A stretch of 51,740 nucleotides of DNA from Nonomuraea deserti (GCF_004348685.1 NZ_SMKO01000050.1:1-51740), one strand, 5' to 3'. Numbered from the stretch's first letter, positions 17,715-26,247 are shown. The notes: generated from the letters alone by a model not told the origin. A program made the numbers and translations.

Positions 17715-18134
17715 GTGGACATGCGGGCGGAGATTCTCGACCTGAAACTCCGTGTCGAAGAGCTTGAGACGGGCGTCCGGCACGGGGTCGTGGCGATCGG
17801 GCGCCCCGGGGAGCCCGACCGCCAGGCGGAGTTCCTGCGCGAGATCGGCGACCGGACCAGGAGCCTGCGGGCGGACGTCGCGGCGGTGCAGTCCGCGCTC
17901 GCGGACGGCAGGGTCGAGATGGTCGAGCAGTTCGCGGCCGTCGAGACAGAGGTCGCGGCCATCCGGCGGGAGGTGAGCGCCTGGCCGTTCGGCCCTGGGG
18001 CGGGTGAGGGCATGGTCGCCGACGAGTTCGCGGCCGTCCGGGCGGGGCTGGAGCAGGAGTTCAACTCCCTGCGGTCCGAGATGACCGATCTCGGCATCAA
18101 GCTCGACCGCCTGCTGAAGCGGGAGAACGACTGA
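17715..18134 (+). CDS. Small coiled-coil protein of unknown function
   Basis: 139 residues, acidic and rich in Glu, Ala, Arg and Leu, with heptad-like spacing over residues 3-85 and 100-135 and a short Gly/Pro break near 88-98. No signal peptide, membrane segment or catalytic motif. Function is not recognisable; a scaffold or oligomeric partner is plausible. The start is GTG 17715 with GAGG 9 nt upstream; ATG at 17721 is the alternative. It is convergent with the Nudix gene, 23 nt apart, and has its own apparent promoter and structured leader. Confidence 0.7.
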   Translation: MDMRAEILDLKLRVEELETGVRHGVVAIGRPGEPDRQAEFLREIGDRTRSLRADVAAVQSALADGRVEMVEQFAAVETEVAAIRREVSAWPFGPGAGEGMVADEFAAVRAGLEQEFNSLRSEMTDLGIKLDRLLKREND

Positions 18135-18157
18135 AGGCGTCCGGTGCCCGCCGCGGG

Positions 18158-18607
18158 TCACGCGTCCTGGCCGATGAGCCGGGGGAGCTGGGTGATGGCG
18201 GACGACAGGTAGTCCGCCACCGCCTCGGGCACCAGGTGGCGCGTGGTGATCTCCTCGCGGTCCAGCGGCACCCGCACCACCTCGTACACCCCGCGCGACG
18301 GATCCTCGAACTCCGGCCCGTGCCGCAGCCCGGGGTCCATCGACGCCAGCCGGCAGCCGAAGACGTGCTGGGTCTTGACCGCGTTCTTCCACGCGTACGA
18401 CACGGTGACCAGCGGCGTCACCCCGAAGACCGTGGCGCCGAGTTCCTCGAGCAGTTCGCGGCGCAGCGTGTCGACCAGCGAGCCGTCCTCCGGCTCGACG
18501 TGGCCGCCCGGCACCGACCAGTAGACGTCGCGGCCCGGCACCGTGCGCCGGAAGAGCACCAGCCGCTCGTCGTCGTCGAGAAGGACGCCCCGGACACTCG
18601 GTCGCAT
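18158..18607 (-). CDS. Nudix hydrolase
   Basis: 149 residues. The Nudix box is PGGHVEPEDG...RRELLEELGA: the REx2EE metal core is intact, while the first conserved Glu is shifted by a one-residue insertion. Such proteins hydrolyse nucleoside diphosphates linked to another group, often for housecleaning. The N-terminus (MRPSVRGVLLDDDERLVLFRR) is a standard Nudix opening, supporting the ATG at 18607. It is divergent from the desaturase gene, sharing a 77-bp control region with an iron-box-like site and a palindrome. Confidence 0.88.
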   Translation of the reverse strand: MRPSVRGVLLDDDERLVLFRRTVPGRDVYWSVPGGHVEPEDGSLVDTLRRELLEELGATVFGVTPLVTVSYAWKNAVKTQHVFGCRLASMDPGLRHGPEFEDPSRGVYEVVRVPLDREEITTRHLVPEAVADYLSSAITQLPRLIGQDA

Positions 18608-18635
18608 ACGACCACCCTATTTGACCGGTATGTCC

Positions 18636-18654
18636 TTCGGGTAGCCTAACCTAC
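18636..18654. promoter_or_regulatory. Candidate DtxR/IdeR iron box upstream of the desaturase gene
   Basis: TTCGGGTAGCCTAACCTAC matches 16 of 19 positions of the IdeR/DtxR consensus (TTAGGTTAGSCTAACCTAA, either strand). It lies 31-49 nt upstream of the desaturase ATG, overlapping the probable -10 region. A possible -35, TTGACC, is at 18621-18626. Confidence 0.55.
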
Positions 18655-18663
18655 GGTACCGTA
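18652..18663. promoter_or_regulatory. Perfect palindrome TACGGTACCGTA upstream of the desaturase gene
   Basis: A 12-bp perfect palindrome that abuts the iron-box-like site by 3 bases and ends 21 nt before the ATG. Its form is like TetR-family operators. Binding would compete sterically with the adjacent iron-box protein. Confidence 0.5.
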
Positions 18664-18684
18664 ACCTGAAGGAGAAGATCTTTT

Positions 18685-19614
18685 ATGGCGATGTCTCAGA
18701 CGGAGCTGCTGCACGAGCTCGAGCCCGTGGTGGCGCAGGAGCTCGACCGCCACGAGAAAATGGCCAAAGAGTGGTTCCCGCACGAGTACATCCCGTGGAG
18801 CGAAGGCCGCGACTTCGACGGCATCTACGGGGGCGAGGCGTGGCAGGAAGGCGACTCCAAGATCCCCGAGGCGGCCCGCGTCTCGCTCATCGTCAACCTC
18901 CTCACCGAGGACAACCTGCCGAGCTACCACCACGAGATCGCCACCACGTTCGGCCGCGACGGCGCCTGGGGCACCTGGGTGCACCGGTGGACCGCCGAGG
19001 AGGACCGTCACGGCACCGCGCTGCGCGACTACCTCACCGTGACCCGCGCCGTCGACCCCGTCGCCCTCGAGCGGGCCCGCATGCGCCACATGGAGCACGG
19101 CTTCACCACCGAGTACGGCACCATGCTGCAGCAGCTCGCGTACGTCTCCTTCCAGGAGCTGGCCACCCGCATCTCGCACCGCAACACCGGCAGGGCCTCC
19201 GGCGATGAGGGCTGCGAGCGGCTGCTCGCCAGGATCGCCGCCGACGAGAACCTGCACATGCTCTTCTACCGCAACCTGCTCAAGGCCGCCTTCGAGCTCG
19301 ACCCCAACCAGACCATGCGCTCGGTCACCGATGTCGTCACGACGTTCCAGATGCCGGGCACCGGGATGGAGGGCTTCGCCCGCAAGGCCATGATCATCGC
19401 CCACGAGGGCATCTACGACCTGCGCCTCCACCTCGACGACGTGCTCATGCCGGTGCTGAAGCAGTGGGCCGTGTTCGACAAGACCGGGCTGGACGCCGAG
19501 GGCGAGCAGGCCCGCGAGGAGCTGTCGGCGTTCCTGGCCAGGACCGACGCCACCGCCGCCAGGTTCGTCGAACGCCGGGAGGAGCGCCGCGCCCGCGCCG
19601 CCGCCCGCACATGA
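18685..19614 (+). CDS. desA: Acyl-ACP desaturase (DesA-type, soluble diiron)
   Basis: 309 residues. All diiron ligands of the plant/mycobacterial acyl-ACP desaturase family are visible: Glu75 in EDNLPSYHHE, Glu106-x-x-His109 in EEDRHG, Glu in FQELATRISHRN, and Glu-x-x-His in DENLHMLFY. It introduces a double bond into an acyl-ACP chain using O2 and reduced ferredoxin. GAAGGAG lies 10 nt before the ATG. The promoter region holds a candidate IdeR box and a palindrome, so iron and/or fatty-acid control is likely (inference). The C-terminus ends in Arg/Ala-rich sequence that runs into a tandem repeat covering the stop codon. Confidence 0.93.
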   Translation: MAMSQTELLHELEPVVAQELDRHEKMAKEWFPHEYIPWSEGRDFDGIYGGEAWQEGDSKIPEAARVSLIVNLLTEDNLPSYHHEIATTFGRDGAWGTWVHRWTAEEDRHGTALRDYLTVTRAVDPVALERARMRHMEHGFTTEYGTMLQQLAYVSFQELATRISHRNTGRASGDEGCERLLARIAADENLHMLFYRNLLKAAFELDPNQTMRSVTDVVTTFQMPGTGMEGFARKAMIIAHEGIYDLRLHLDDVLMPVLKQWAVFDKTGLDAEGEQAREELSAFLARTDATAARFVERREERRARAAART

Positions 19615-19656
19615 GCGCCCGCACATGAGCGCCCGCACATGAGCGCCCGCACATGA
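19601..19656. repeat. Four 14-bp tandem repeats across the desaturase stop codon
   Basis: Unit GCGCCCGCACATGA is present four times head to tail (the first copy with one mismatch). The desaturase stop is the TGA of the first copy. Because 14 is not a multiple of three, only copy 1 is read as protein. The remaining 43 nt to the next gene show nothing else clear. Confidence 0.92.
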
Positions 19657-19699
19657 CCCCGGCGCAGGACGCCGCCGGTCGGTGGCATGATGACGCCCC

Positions 19700-21664
19700 A
19701 TGGATCTCCCCGCCCAGCTGCTCATCTGGCTCTTCACGTTCCTGACGGTGATCGCGCTGGCCGTGGCGGCGCAACGGCTGCTGAACGTCAGGTTCGGCAT
19801 GGTCCGCACGTTCCTGGCGGCCCTGGTCGCCTTCGGGCTGGCGCAGCCGGTGCTGGAGCCGATCCTCGGGCTCATCGGACCGGTCGACGGGGAGGCCGTG
19901 CCCGGCCCGGGGGCGCTGGGGCTGCTGCTGCTCGTCATCATGTGCGTGGTGCTCATCCCCATGGTGATCCTGGTGCTGGCCGAGGCGCTGGTGCCGCCCG
20001 GCTCGGTGCCGGGCCCGCTGGAGATGTTCCGCTCCGTGCGCGGCCGGACCTCCCGGGCCAGGCGCTACTCGCAGATCACCAGGATCGCCATCAGGCACGG
20101 CCTCGGCCCCTACCTGCGGGGCCGGGGTGAGCGCCTGGAGGACCACCCGGGCAAGCTGCGGCTGGCCAGGTCGCTGCGCGAGGCGCTCGAGGACGGCGGG
20201 GTCACGTTCGTCAAGCTCGGCCAGGTCCTGTCGACCCGGCGCGACCTGCTGCCCGCGGAATTCGTCGAGGAGCTGGGGCGGCTGCAGGACCAGGTGGCGC
20301 CCGCGCCGTGGGAGCGGATCGAGCCGGTGCTCACCGCGGAGCTGGGCGGGCCGGTCGACGAGGTGTTCGCCGAGTTCGACCGGACGCCGCTGGCCGCCGC
20401 CTCCATCGGGCAGGTCCACGTCGCCCGGCTCCACGACGGTCAGAGCGTGGTGGTCAAGGTGCAGCGGCCGGGCATCGGCGCGGTCGTCGCCAAGGACCTC
20501 GACATCGTCCGGCGGCTGGCCGTCACGCTGGAGTCCAGGACCCGCTGGGGCCGCTCGCTCGGCCTGCGCGACCTGGGCGAGGGCTTCGCCACCGCCATCC
20601 GCGAGGAGCTGGACTTCCGGGTCGAGGCCGCCAACATGGCCGCCGTCACCACCTCTGGGGGCGACAGGGTCACCTACCCCGCCCCGGTCGGCGCCCTGTG
20701 CACCGAACGGGTGCTCGTCATGCAGCGCCTGTCGGGCAGGCCGGTCACCGCGGCCGCCCGCGAGCACGGCCCCGAGCTGGCCCGTGACCTGCTCGACTGC
20801 CTGCTCAGGCAGATTCTCGTCGAGGGCGTCTTCCACGCCGACCCGCATCCCGGCAATCTCATGCTGCTCGACGACGGCACGCTGGGCCTGCTCGACTTCG
20901 GCTCGGTCGGCCGGCTCGACGCCGGCGTGCGCTCCGCCCTGCAGCGTTTCCTGCTGGCCATGAACCGGCAGGATCCCCTGGGCGTGACCGACGCGCTGCT
21001 GGAGGTCGTGCCCAGGCCCGAGGACATCGACGAGGCCGCGCTCGAACGCGCGCTCGGCCAGTTCATGGCCAGGCACCTGGCCGGCGGCATGGACAGCGCC
21101 CAGATGTTCACCGACCTGTTCAGGATCGTCTCCGCGTACGGGCTGTCGATCCCGCCCGAGGTGGCCGCCGTCTTCCGCGCCCTGGCCACTCTGGAGGGCA
21201 CGCTCGTCCGCCTCTCGCCCGGCTTCGACCTCATCGGCGAGGCCCGCGCGTTCGCCGGCCGCTACCTCGCCGAGCAGGTGAGCCCCGAGACGATCAAGGA
21301 GTCCGTCGCCCAGGAACTGGCCGCGCTGGTGCCGATGCTGCGCCGCCTGCCGCGCCGTGTGGAGCGCATCGCCAGCGCGGCCGAGCACGGCAGGTTCAGC
21401 GTGAACGTGCGCCTGCTCGCCGACGACCGCGACCGCGCCTACCTCACCGGCCTGCTGCACCAGGTGCTGCTCACGGTGCTCGGCGCGACGGCCGGGATCA
21501 TGGCGGTCATCCTCCTCGGCATCGACGGCGGGCCCGCCGCGCTGGGCACGACGTCGCTGTTCCAGCTCATCGGCTACAACCTGCTGGTGATCTCGGCCAT
21601 CCTCGTGCTGCGCGTGCTCGCGCTGATCTTCCGCCGTCCCCGCGCCTCGGACGAGCGCCTGTGA
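19700..21664 (+). CDS. AarF/UbiB (ABC1/ADCK) family kinase-like membrane protein
   Basis: 654 residues. Two N-terminal membrane segments (residues 5-20 and 70-95) precede the ADCK core: VTFVKLGQVLSTRRDLLP (KxGQ), AAASIGQVH, VVVKVQRPG (ATP-site Lys), FHADPHPGNLMLL (catalytic loop) and LLDFGSVG (DFG). Two more membrane segments lie near the C-terminus (about 590-640). Homologues act as atypical ATPases or kinases in isoprenoid-quinone lipid metabolism or transport. The substrate is unknown. It appears to be a single gene downstream of desA. Confidence 0.9.
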   Translation: MDLPAQLLIWLFTFLTVIALAVAAQRLLNVRFGMVRTFLAALVAFGLAQPVLEPILGLIGPVDGEAVPGPGALGLLLLVIMCVVLIPMVILVLAEALVPPGSVPGPLEMFRSVRGRTSRARRYSQITRIAIRHGLGPYLRGRGERLEDHPGKLRLARSLREALEDGGVTFVKLGQVLSTRRDLLPAEFVEELGRLQDQVAPAPWERIEPVLTAELGGPVDEVFAEFDRTPLAAASIGQVHVARLHDGQSVVVKVQRPGIGAVVAKDLDIVRRLAVTLESRTRWGRSLGLRDLGEGFATAIREELDFRVEAANMAAVTTSGGDRVTYPAPVGALCTERVLVMQRLSGRPVTAAAREHGPELARDLLDCLLRQILVEGVFHADPHPGNLMLLDDGTLGLLDFGSVGRLDAGVRSALQRFLLAMNRQDPLGVTDALLEVVPRPEDIDEAALERALGQFMARHLAGGMDSAQMFTDLFRIVSAYGLSIPPEVAAVFRALATLEGTLVRLSPGFDLIGEARAFAGRYLAEQVSPETIKESVAQELAALVPMLRRLPRRVERIASAAEHGRFSVNVRLLADDRDRAYLTGLLHQVLLTVLGATAGIMAVILLGIDGGPAALGTTSLFQLIGYNLLVISAILVLRVLALIFRRPRASDERL

Positions 21665-21769
21665 GCCCTCGCCGGTAAAGCCTGTGGGGCTCTTGACCGA
21701 GGGATGGTCTTGGACATCCAAGGCATCGGGCAGTTTCCCGGTAACACCGGAACCCCTTGGGAGCAGAGG

Positions 21770-22309
21770 GTGAAAATCATCGGGATTGCGGCCAGCCTCA
21801 ACAGGGGGTCCTTTATCAACCGGCTGCTCGTCGCCGCGGGCGCCGAGCTGCCCCGCGGCATCACCTTCGAGGAGTGGCGCGGGCTGGGCGAGATCCCGCC
21901 GTACACCCGAGGTCCCGTTCCCGCGCCGGCCGGCGCGCTGGCCCGCCTGGTCGCCTCCGGTGACGCCGTGCTGCTGACCGCGCCCGAGCACAGCCTGCTG
22001 CCCTCCGAGCTGACGTACGCGCTGGACTGGATGGCGGCCCGCGACGGCCTGTCCGGCAGGCACGTCGCGGTCATGAGCGCGAGTGCCCGCGCCTGCGGCG
22101 CCATGTGGGCCCAGGCGGAGCTCTACAAGCGGCTCCAGAGCGCCGGAGCGGTCGTCATGGGCGCCGAGCTGGTGATCTCCCCCGCCTGCCCCCATTTCGA
22201 CGAGTACGGCCGCCTCAGGCCTGCCGCCCTGCGGGACCAGGTGCGCGCGGTGCTCCGGCAGCTGTGCCCCGCCGGGATCCTCGAACCCGTGCTCTCGCTG
22301 TCGCCCTGA
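21770..22309 (+). CDS. NADPH-dependent FMN reductase-like flavoprotein
   Basis: 179 residues. A flavodoxin-like fold begins with KIIGIAASLNRGSFINRLL, the FMN phosphate loop of the family, and continues with VLLTAPEHSLLPSELTYALDW, which matches the typical PEYN-x-S-P-LKNAIDW block in a degenerate form. It likely transfers electrons from NAD(P)H to FMN or an azo/quinone acceptor. Start GTG 21770 has GGGAG 6 nt upstream; the frame is open further back but without a start signal. It is convergent with arfB, 108 nt apart; that gap contains only a small AGCAGG/CCTGCT hairpin (22368-22383). Confidence 0.78.
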   Translation: MKIIGIAASLNRGSFINRLLVAAGAELPRGITFEEWRGLGEIPPYTRGPVPAPAGALARLVASGDAVLLTAPEHSLLPSELTYALDWMAARDGLSGRHVAVMSASARACGAMWAQAELYKRLQSAGAVVMGAELVISPACPHFDEYGRLRPAALRDQVRAVLRQLCPAGILEPVLSLSP

Positions 22310-22417
22310 GCGCCACACCCCGGCGTCGCCGCTGCGGCCACCGGTGGGGGTCACGGCCCGGGACGGGAGCAGGTCCTCCTGCTGACGCTCGTGCGGAGTC
22401 GACGGACGAACCAGAAC

Positions 22418-22828
22418 TCAAGGCGGGTCGCGGCGCAGGCGCTTGACGTCGGAGCGGTGCTTCTTGGCGGTGATGCGCCGCTCGACGGCGCCGCGGCTCG
22501 GCTTGGTCGGGCGGCGGCGCTTGGGCGGCGGGGCGATGGCCTCGCGCAGGCGCTGGGCCAGGCGGTGCCGCGCGGCCTCCCTGTTGCGCAGCTGCGAGCG
22601 GTATTCGGAGGCGGCGATCGTGATCGTGTCGGCGCCCAGCCGGCCGCGGGCCCGCTCCTTGAGCGCCGGCGGCAGCGCGGTGCTCGCGGCCAGGTCGAAG
22701 GTCAGCTCCACGCGGCTGTCCGTGGTGTTGACGCCCTGGCCGCCCGGGCCTGACGAGCGCGAGAAGCGCCAGACGAGCTCGGCGTCGGGAATGACGACCG
22801 AGTCGTTGACGACCAGCGGGCCGGGCAT
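22418..22828 (-). CDS. arfB: Alternative ribosome-rescue factor B (peptidyl-tRNA hydrolase)
   Basis: 136 residues. The release-factor-like GGQ motif is in SGPGGQGVNTTDSRVEL (about residues 27-43), and a basic C-terminal tail (PPPKRRRPTKPSR..., ITAKKHRSDVKRLRR) is the part that inserts in the mRNA channel of stalled ribosomes. ArfB/YaeJ hydrolyses peptidyl-tRNA on non-stop ribosomes. The length and single domain separate it from RF1/RF2. It is divergent from the alpha/beta hydrolase gene. Confidence 0.93.
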   Translation of the reverse strand: MPGPLVVNDSVVIPDAELVWRFSRSSGPGGQGVNTTDSRVELTFDLAASTALPPALKERARGRLGADTITIAASEYRSQLRNREAARHRLAQRLREAIAPPPKRRRPTKPSRGAVERRITAKKHRSDVKRLRRDPP

Positions 22829-22930
22829 GCGTGAAACTCCTGTTCGACGTCTCAGTGAAGTGTCACCGTATCCGGGCGACCTATGCCGGTCGCAACGGCA
22901 TTTCCCACCCGTACGGGGCGGACCACCGGC

Positions 22931-22959
22931 TTGACGGCGGGATGCAAGCGGCGTATGCC
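22931..22959 (+). promoter_or_regulatory. Predicted promoter of the alpha/beta hydrolase-HAD pair
   Basis: TTGACG (22931-22936), 17-nt spacer, TATGCC (22954-22959). Transcription would begin near 22966, and a GGGGAGG ribosome binding site precedes the GTG at 22998. Confidence 0.45.
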
Positions 22960-22997
22960 AATATCGCGCATCAAACGATCACGGGTGGGGAGGCGCC

Positions 22998-23831
22998 GTG
23001 GCGGCCATCGTCGGCGTGCACGGAATCGGCAAGTACAACTACTACATGGACGCCGGACGGTCCGCGGCCGGGGCGGCGGAGGCCATGCGCCGCAAGTGGG
23101 ACCGCTACCTGCACGCGACGCTCGGCGCGGAATCCGCGGCCTACTTCGCCGAGATCGCCTACTTCGCCCACCACCTGCACCACGGCGGGCCCGACGACGG
23201 GGGCGACGACGCCGCGCCGACATCCGTCGCGGCGGTGGAGACCCAGACCCAGGAGGTGCTCGCCGGCTGGGCCAGGAACATGGGCCTCGGCGAGCACATC
23301 ACCGGAGCGCTCAAATCGGTCACCGGCTGGCTGCTCGACAGGCTGGACGGCAGGTCGGCGGCGTTCGCGAAGCTGTTCGCGCCCGAGGTGGCAACTTACC
23401 TCACCGACCAGGCGAAGCGGGAGAGCTGCCGGCAGGTCGTGGCCGACGTCATCCGGCGCAACCGGCCCAGGGTGGTGATCGCGCACTCGCTCGGCAGCGT
23501 CGTCGCGTACGAGACGCTCTGGGCGCACCCCGAGCTCGAGATCGACCTGCTGGTCACCCTCGGCAGCCCGCTCGGCATGCGCCACGTCGTCTTCGAACGC
23601 CTCTTGCCCGCCCCCATCAACGGCCGCGGCGAGCGGCCCGAGAACGTCGGGCGCTGGGTGAACATCGCCGACAAGGACGACATCGCCGCCATCCCGCCCG
23701 CGCTGCGTGAGAGCTTCACCGGCGTCGACGCCGAGGAACTGGTCAACCTCGACTGGATCGACTTCCACACGGCCGAGAAATACCTCGGCTGCCCGGCGCT
23801 CGACCCGCATCTGCGACCATTCCTGGCATGA
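22998..23831 (+). CDS. Alpha/beta hydrolase, lipase/serine-peptidase-like
   Basis: 277 residues, no signal peptide. It begins with VGVHGIGKYNYY, the oxyanion-side strand of an alpha/beta hydrolase. The nucleophile elbow is IAHSLGSVVAYE (Ser near 165), with later candidate acid and base in NIADKDDIAAIP and DWIDFHTAEKYL. The middle third is a helical lid-like insertion. The substrate is unknown. GTG start has GGGGAGG about 6 nt upstream. The stop overlaps the HAD start by 4 nt, so the two are translated together. Confidence 0.75.
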   Translation: MAAIVGVHGIGKYNYYMDAGRSAAGAAEAMRRKWDRYLHATLGAESAAYFAEIAYFAHHLHHGGPDDGGDDAAPTSVAAVETQTQEVLAGWARNMGLGEHITGALKSVTGWLLDRLDGRSAAFAKLFAPEVATYLTDQAKRESCRQVVADVIRRNRPRVVIAHSLGSVVAYETLWAHPELEIDLLVTLGSPLGMRHVVFERLLPAPINGRGERPENVGRWVNIADKDDIAAIPPALRESFTGVDAEELVNLDWIDFHTAEKYLGCPALDPHLRPFLA

Positions 23832-24418
23832 CGTGGATCGTGTTCGACTATGGCGGTGTCCTGTCCCTGCCCCAGCCCGAGTCCGACGCGGGCGCCATGG
23901 CGCGGGCCGCGGGGGCCGACCCCGAGATGTTCAACCGCGGTTACTGGGAGCACCGCCTCGCGTTCGACCGGGGGAGCCTGACGCCGTTCACCTACTGGTC
24001 GGCGGTGCTCGGCAGGCCCGTCACCCACTCCGAGGCCGCTCGGCTGGTCGCCATGGACATCGCGAGCTGGGCCCATCCCGATGAGGGCACGGTCGCCGTC
24101 CTGGGGGAGCTGATCGAGGCGGGCCGCGACGTGGCGCTGCTGTCCAACGCGCCCGTCTGCGTCGGCGACGGCCTGGACGAGCTGCCCTGGATCGCGGCGA
24201 TCGGGCGGCGCTTCTACAGCGGCAGGATGGGCCTGGTCAAACCCGACAAGGAGATCTACGACGAGGTGGCCCGCGAGCTCGACGCCGACCCGGCCGAGAT
24301 CGTCTTCATCGACGACCGGCTGGAGAACGTCCAGGGCGCCGAGCGGGCCGGCATGACCGGCGTGCACTTCACCGGCGCCGCCGCGCTGAGGGCGACGCTG
24401 CGCGGACAGGACGACTGA
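23828..24418 (+). CDS. HAD-IA family hydrolase
   Basis: 196 residues. Motif I is VFDYGGVLS (nucleophile Asp8; the usual second Asp is replaced by Gly, as in HAD-IA proteins related to the epoxide hydrolase N-domain). Motif II Ser is in ALLSNAP, motif III is LVKPDKEIY and motif IV is FIDDRLENV. The cap region is the short helical C1 type. Likely a small-molecule phosphatase; the altered motif I makes other hydrolase chemistry possible. ATGA overlap with the preceding hydrolase gene suggests linked function. Confidence 0.83.
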   Translation: MTWIVFDYGGVLSLPQPESDAGAMARAAGADPEMFNRGYWEHRLAFDRGSLTPFTYWSAVLGRPVTHSEAARLVAMDIASWAHPDEGTVAVLGELIEAGRDVALLSNAPVCVGDGLDELPWIAAIGRRFYSGRMGLVKPDKEIYDEVARELDADPAEIVFIDDRLENVQGAERAGMTGVHFTGAAALRATLRGQDD

Positions 24419-24483
24419 TGCTGTTCATCCGTCCTTGACTCCGCGGTCACGGCCGGGTCAGCACGGGCGGACATACCTGGAAC

Positions 24484-26034
24484 GTGGACCGCAGAGCCTT
24501 CCTGACAGCGGCGACAGCCGGCCTCCTCCCGCAGACCGTCAGCCGGCCGGCCCTCGCCTCCCCGGCCAGAACCCTCAGATCCGATCCGTTCACGCTGGGC
24601 GTCGCCTCCGGCGACCCGACGACCGACGGCTTCGTCCTGTGGACCAGGCTGGCCGTCGCCCCGCTGAACGGCGACGGGCGCGGCGGCATGCCCTCCCGCG
24701 ACGTGGACGTCGCCTGGCAGGTGTCGGCCGACGAACGGTTCGCCACGATCGTCAGATCCGGCACCGCCACCGCCAGGGCGCGCAACGCCCACAGCGTCCA
24801 CGTCGAGCTGAAAGGGCTGGAGCCGGGACGCGACTACTACTACCGGTTCAGGAGCGAGGGCCGGCTCTCACCGGCCGGCCGTACCAGGACCACGCCCGAA
24901 GGGGAGACGCCGCTCACGTTCGCGGTGGCCGCGTGCGCCCACTACGAGCACGGCTACTACACCGCCTACCGCCGCCTGGCGCAGGAGGAGCCGGACCTGG
25001 TCGTCTTCCTCGGCGACTACATGTACGAGTACGGCCCCAGCGGCTACACCGCGCTGACCGGCCGCGTACGCACCCACACGCCGGGCAAGTGCCGCACGCT
25101 CGCCGACTACCGGCTGCGGCACGCGCAGTACAAGAGCGACCGCGACCTGCAGGCAGCGCACGCGGCGGCGCCGTGGCTGGTGGCGTTCGACGACCACGAG
25201 GTGGAGAACAACTGGGCCGGTCCGGCCTCCAGCTCGGGAGCGCGGGACTTCGCCCGGCGCCGGCGTGAGGCGTTCAGGGCGTACTACGAGAACATGCCGT
25301 TGCGCCGCGCCAGCCTCCAGGGAGCGGTGCTGCGGGTGAACCGGCGGGTCTCGTGGGGCAGGCTGGCCCGCTTCCACCTGCTGGACACCCGGCAGTTCCG
25401 CGACGACCAGGCGTGCGAGGACGGGGTGCGGGCCGGGTGCGACGAGCGGCTGGCGGACGGCCGCACGCTCCTCGGGCCCGGCCAGTGGCGCTGGCTGGAG
25501 AGCGGGCTGCACGACTCCGCCACCCGGTGGAACCTGCTCGGGCAGCAGATCATGATGGCGCACCGCGACCACAAGATCGGCCCCGGACGCGAGGTGAACC
25601 TGGACTCGTGGGACGGCTACGCGGCCGAGCGCACGCGGCTGCTGGAGTCGCTGGCCCGCACCTCCAACCCGGTGGTGCTGACGGGGGACGCGCACATGCA
25701 CCACCTGGCCGACCTCAAGACGGACTTCGACGACCCGGACTCGCCGGTGGTGGCCAGGGAACTGGTGGCGTCGTCGATCGCGAGCGACGGGGACGGGTAC
25801 CGGGACCGCACGTGGATCGCGGAGGCCCTCCAGGAGAATCCACATATTTCCTACATCGACCAGCGGCGCGGGTATGTGATGGCACGACTGACCCGTGATG
25901 AGATGTCCGTTGAATTCCGGACACTGGACTACATTTCCCGCCGAGGGGCCCGCGCCAAAACCTCCCACCGCCTCACCCTCCCAGCCGCCCCGGCCACCGC
26001 AGCCGCCGCCCAGGCCGCCGCCCCTCCCAGCTGA
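24484..26034 (+). CDS. phoD: PhoD-type alkaline phosphatase, Tat-exported
   Basis: 516 residues. The N-terminus DRRAFLTAATAGLLP is a Tat signal (RRxFL). A PhoD N-terminal Ig-like domain follows (FTLGVASGDPTTDGFVLWTRL), then the metallophosphatase core: VAACAHYEHGYYTAY, LGDYMYEYG, FDDHEVENNW, RFHLLDTRQFRDDQ and LTGDAHMHHLADL. It would hydrolyse phosphodiesters or monoesters outside the cell using Ca/Fe. The last 30 residues form an Ala/Pro-rich tail. Start GTG 24484 is supported by the Tat motif. No Pho box was recognised upstream. Confidence 0.9.
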   Translation: MDRRAFLTAATAGLLPQTVSRPALASPARTLRSDPFTLGVASGDPTTDGFVLWTRLAVAPLNGDGRGGMPSRDVDVAWQVSADERFATIVRSGTATARARNAHSVHVELKGLEPGRDYYYRFRSEGRLSPAGRTRTTPEGETPLTFAVAACAHYEHGYYTAYRRLAQEEPDLVVFLGDYMYEYGPSGYTALTGRVRTHTPGKCRTLADYRLRHAQYKSDRDLQAAHAAAPWLVAFDDHEVENNWAGPASSSGARDFARRRREAFRAYYENMPLRRASLQGAVLRVNRRVSWGRLARFHLLDTRQFRDDQACEDGVRAGCDERLADGRTLLGPGQWRWLESGLHDSATRWNLLGQQIMMAHRDHKIGPGREVNLDSWDGYAAERTRLLESLARTSNPVVLTGDAHMHHLADLKTDFDDPDSPVVARELVASSIASDGDGYRDRTWIAEALQENPHISYIDQRRGYVMARLTRDEMSVEFRTLDYISRRGARAKTSHRLTLPAAPATAAAAQAAAPPS

Positions 26035-26164
26035 CCACCAACGCGAACCCACGCCCGCCGCCCGAACCCCGCCCCTTGGGAGGCGCCGAGCCCGCCGCGC
26101 GAAGTGTCGCACCCTCGCGCGGGAACGCTGCACCCACCGTGCGGTGGCGCGGCGCCCCGTACCC

Positions 26165-26247
26165 GCCGCGGTGATGTCGCGCTTCGTGCCTGCCGTGCGG
26201 TGATGTCGCGCTTAGCGCCCGCCGTGCGGAGAGCGCGCTTCGCGCCT
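26165..26247. repeat. Degenerate 27-29-bp direct repeats between phoD and the FG-GAP gene
   Basis: Three adjacent units (26165-26191, 26192-26220, 26221-26247) share GCCG..CGGTGATGTCGCGCTT with growing divergence; weaker traces flank them from about 26138 and to about 26280. They fill most of the 248-bp gap between two convergent genes. No open frame or stem-loop explains them. Confidence 0.6.

Noticed and set aside
19445..22354. 969-codon minus-strand open frame opposite desA, the AarF gene and the FMN reductase
   Set aside because: Three well-supported plus-strand genes cover it; the translation is low-complexity His/Arg/Gly/Gln-rich and lacks motifs.
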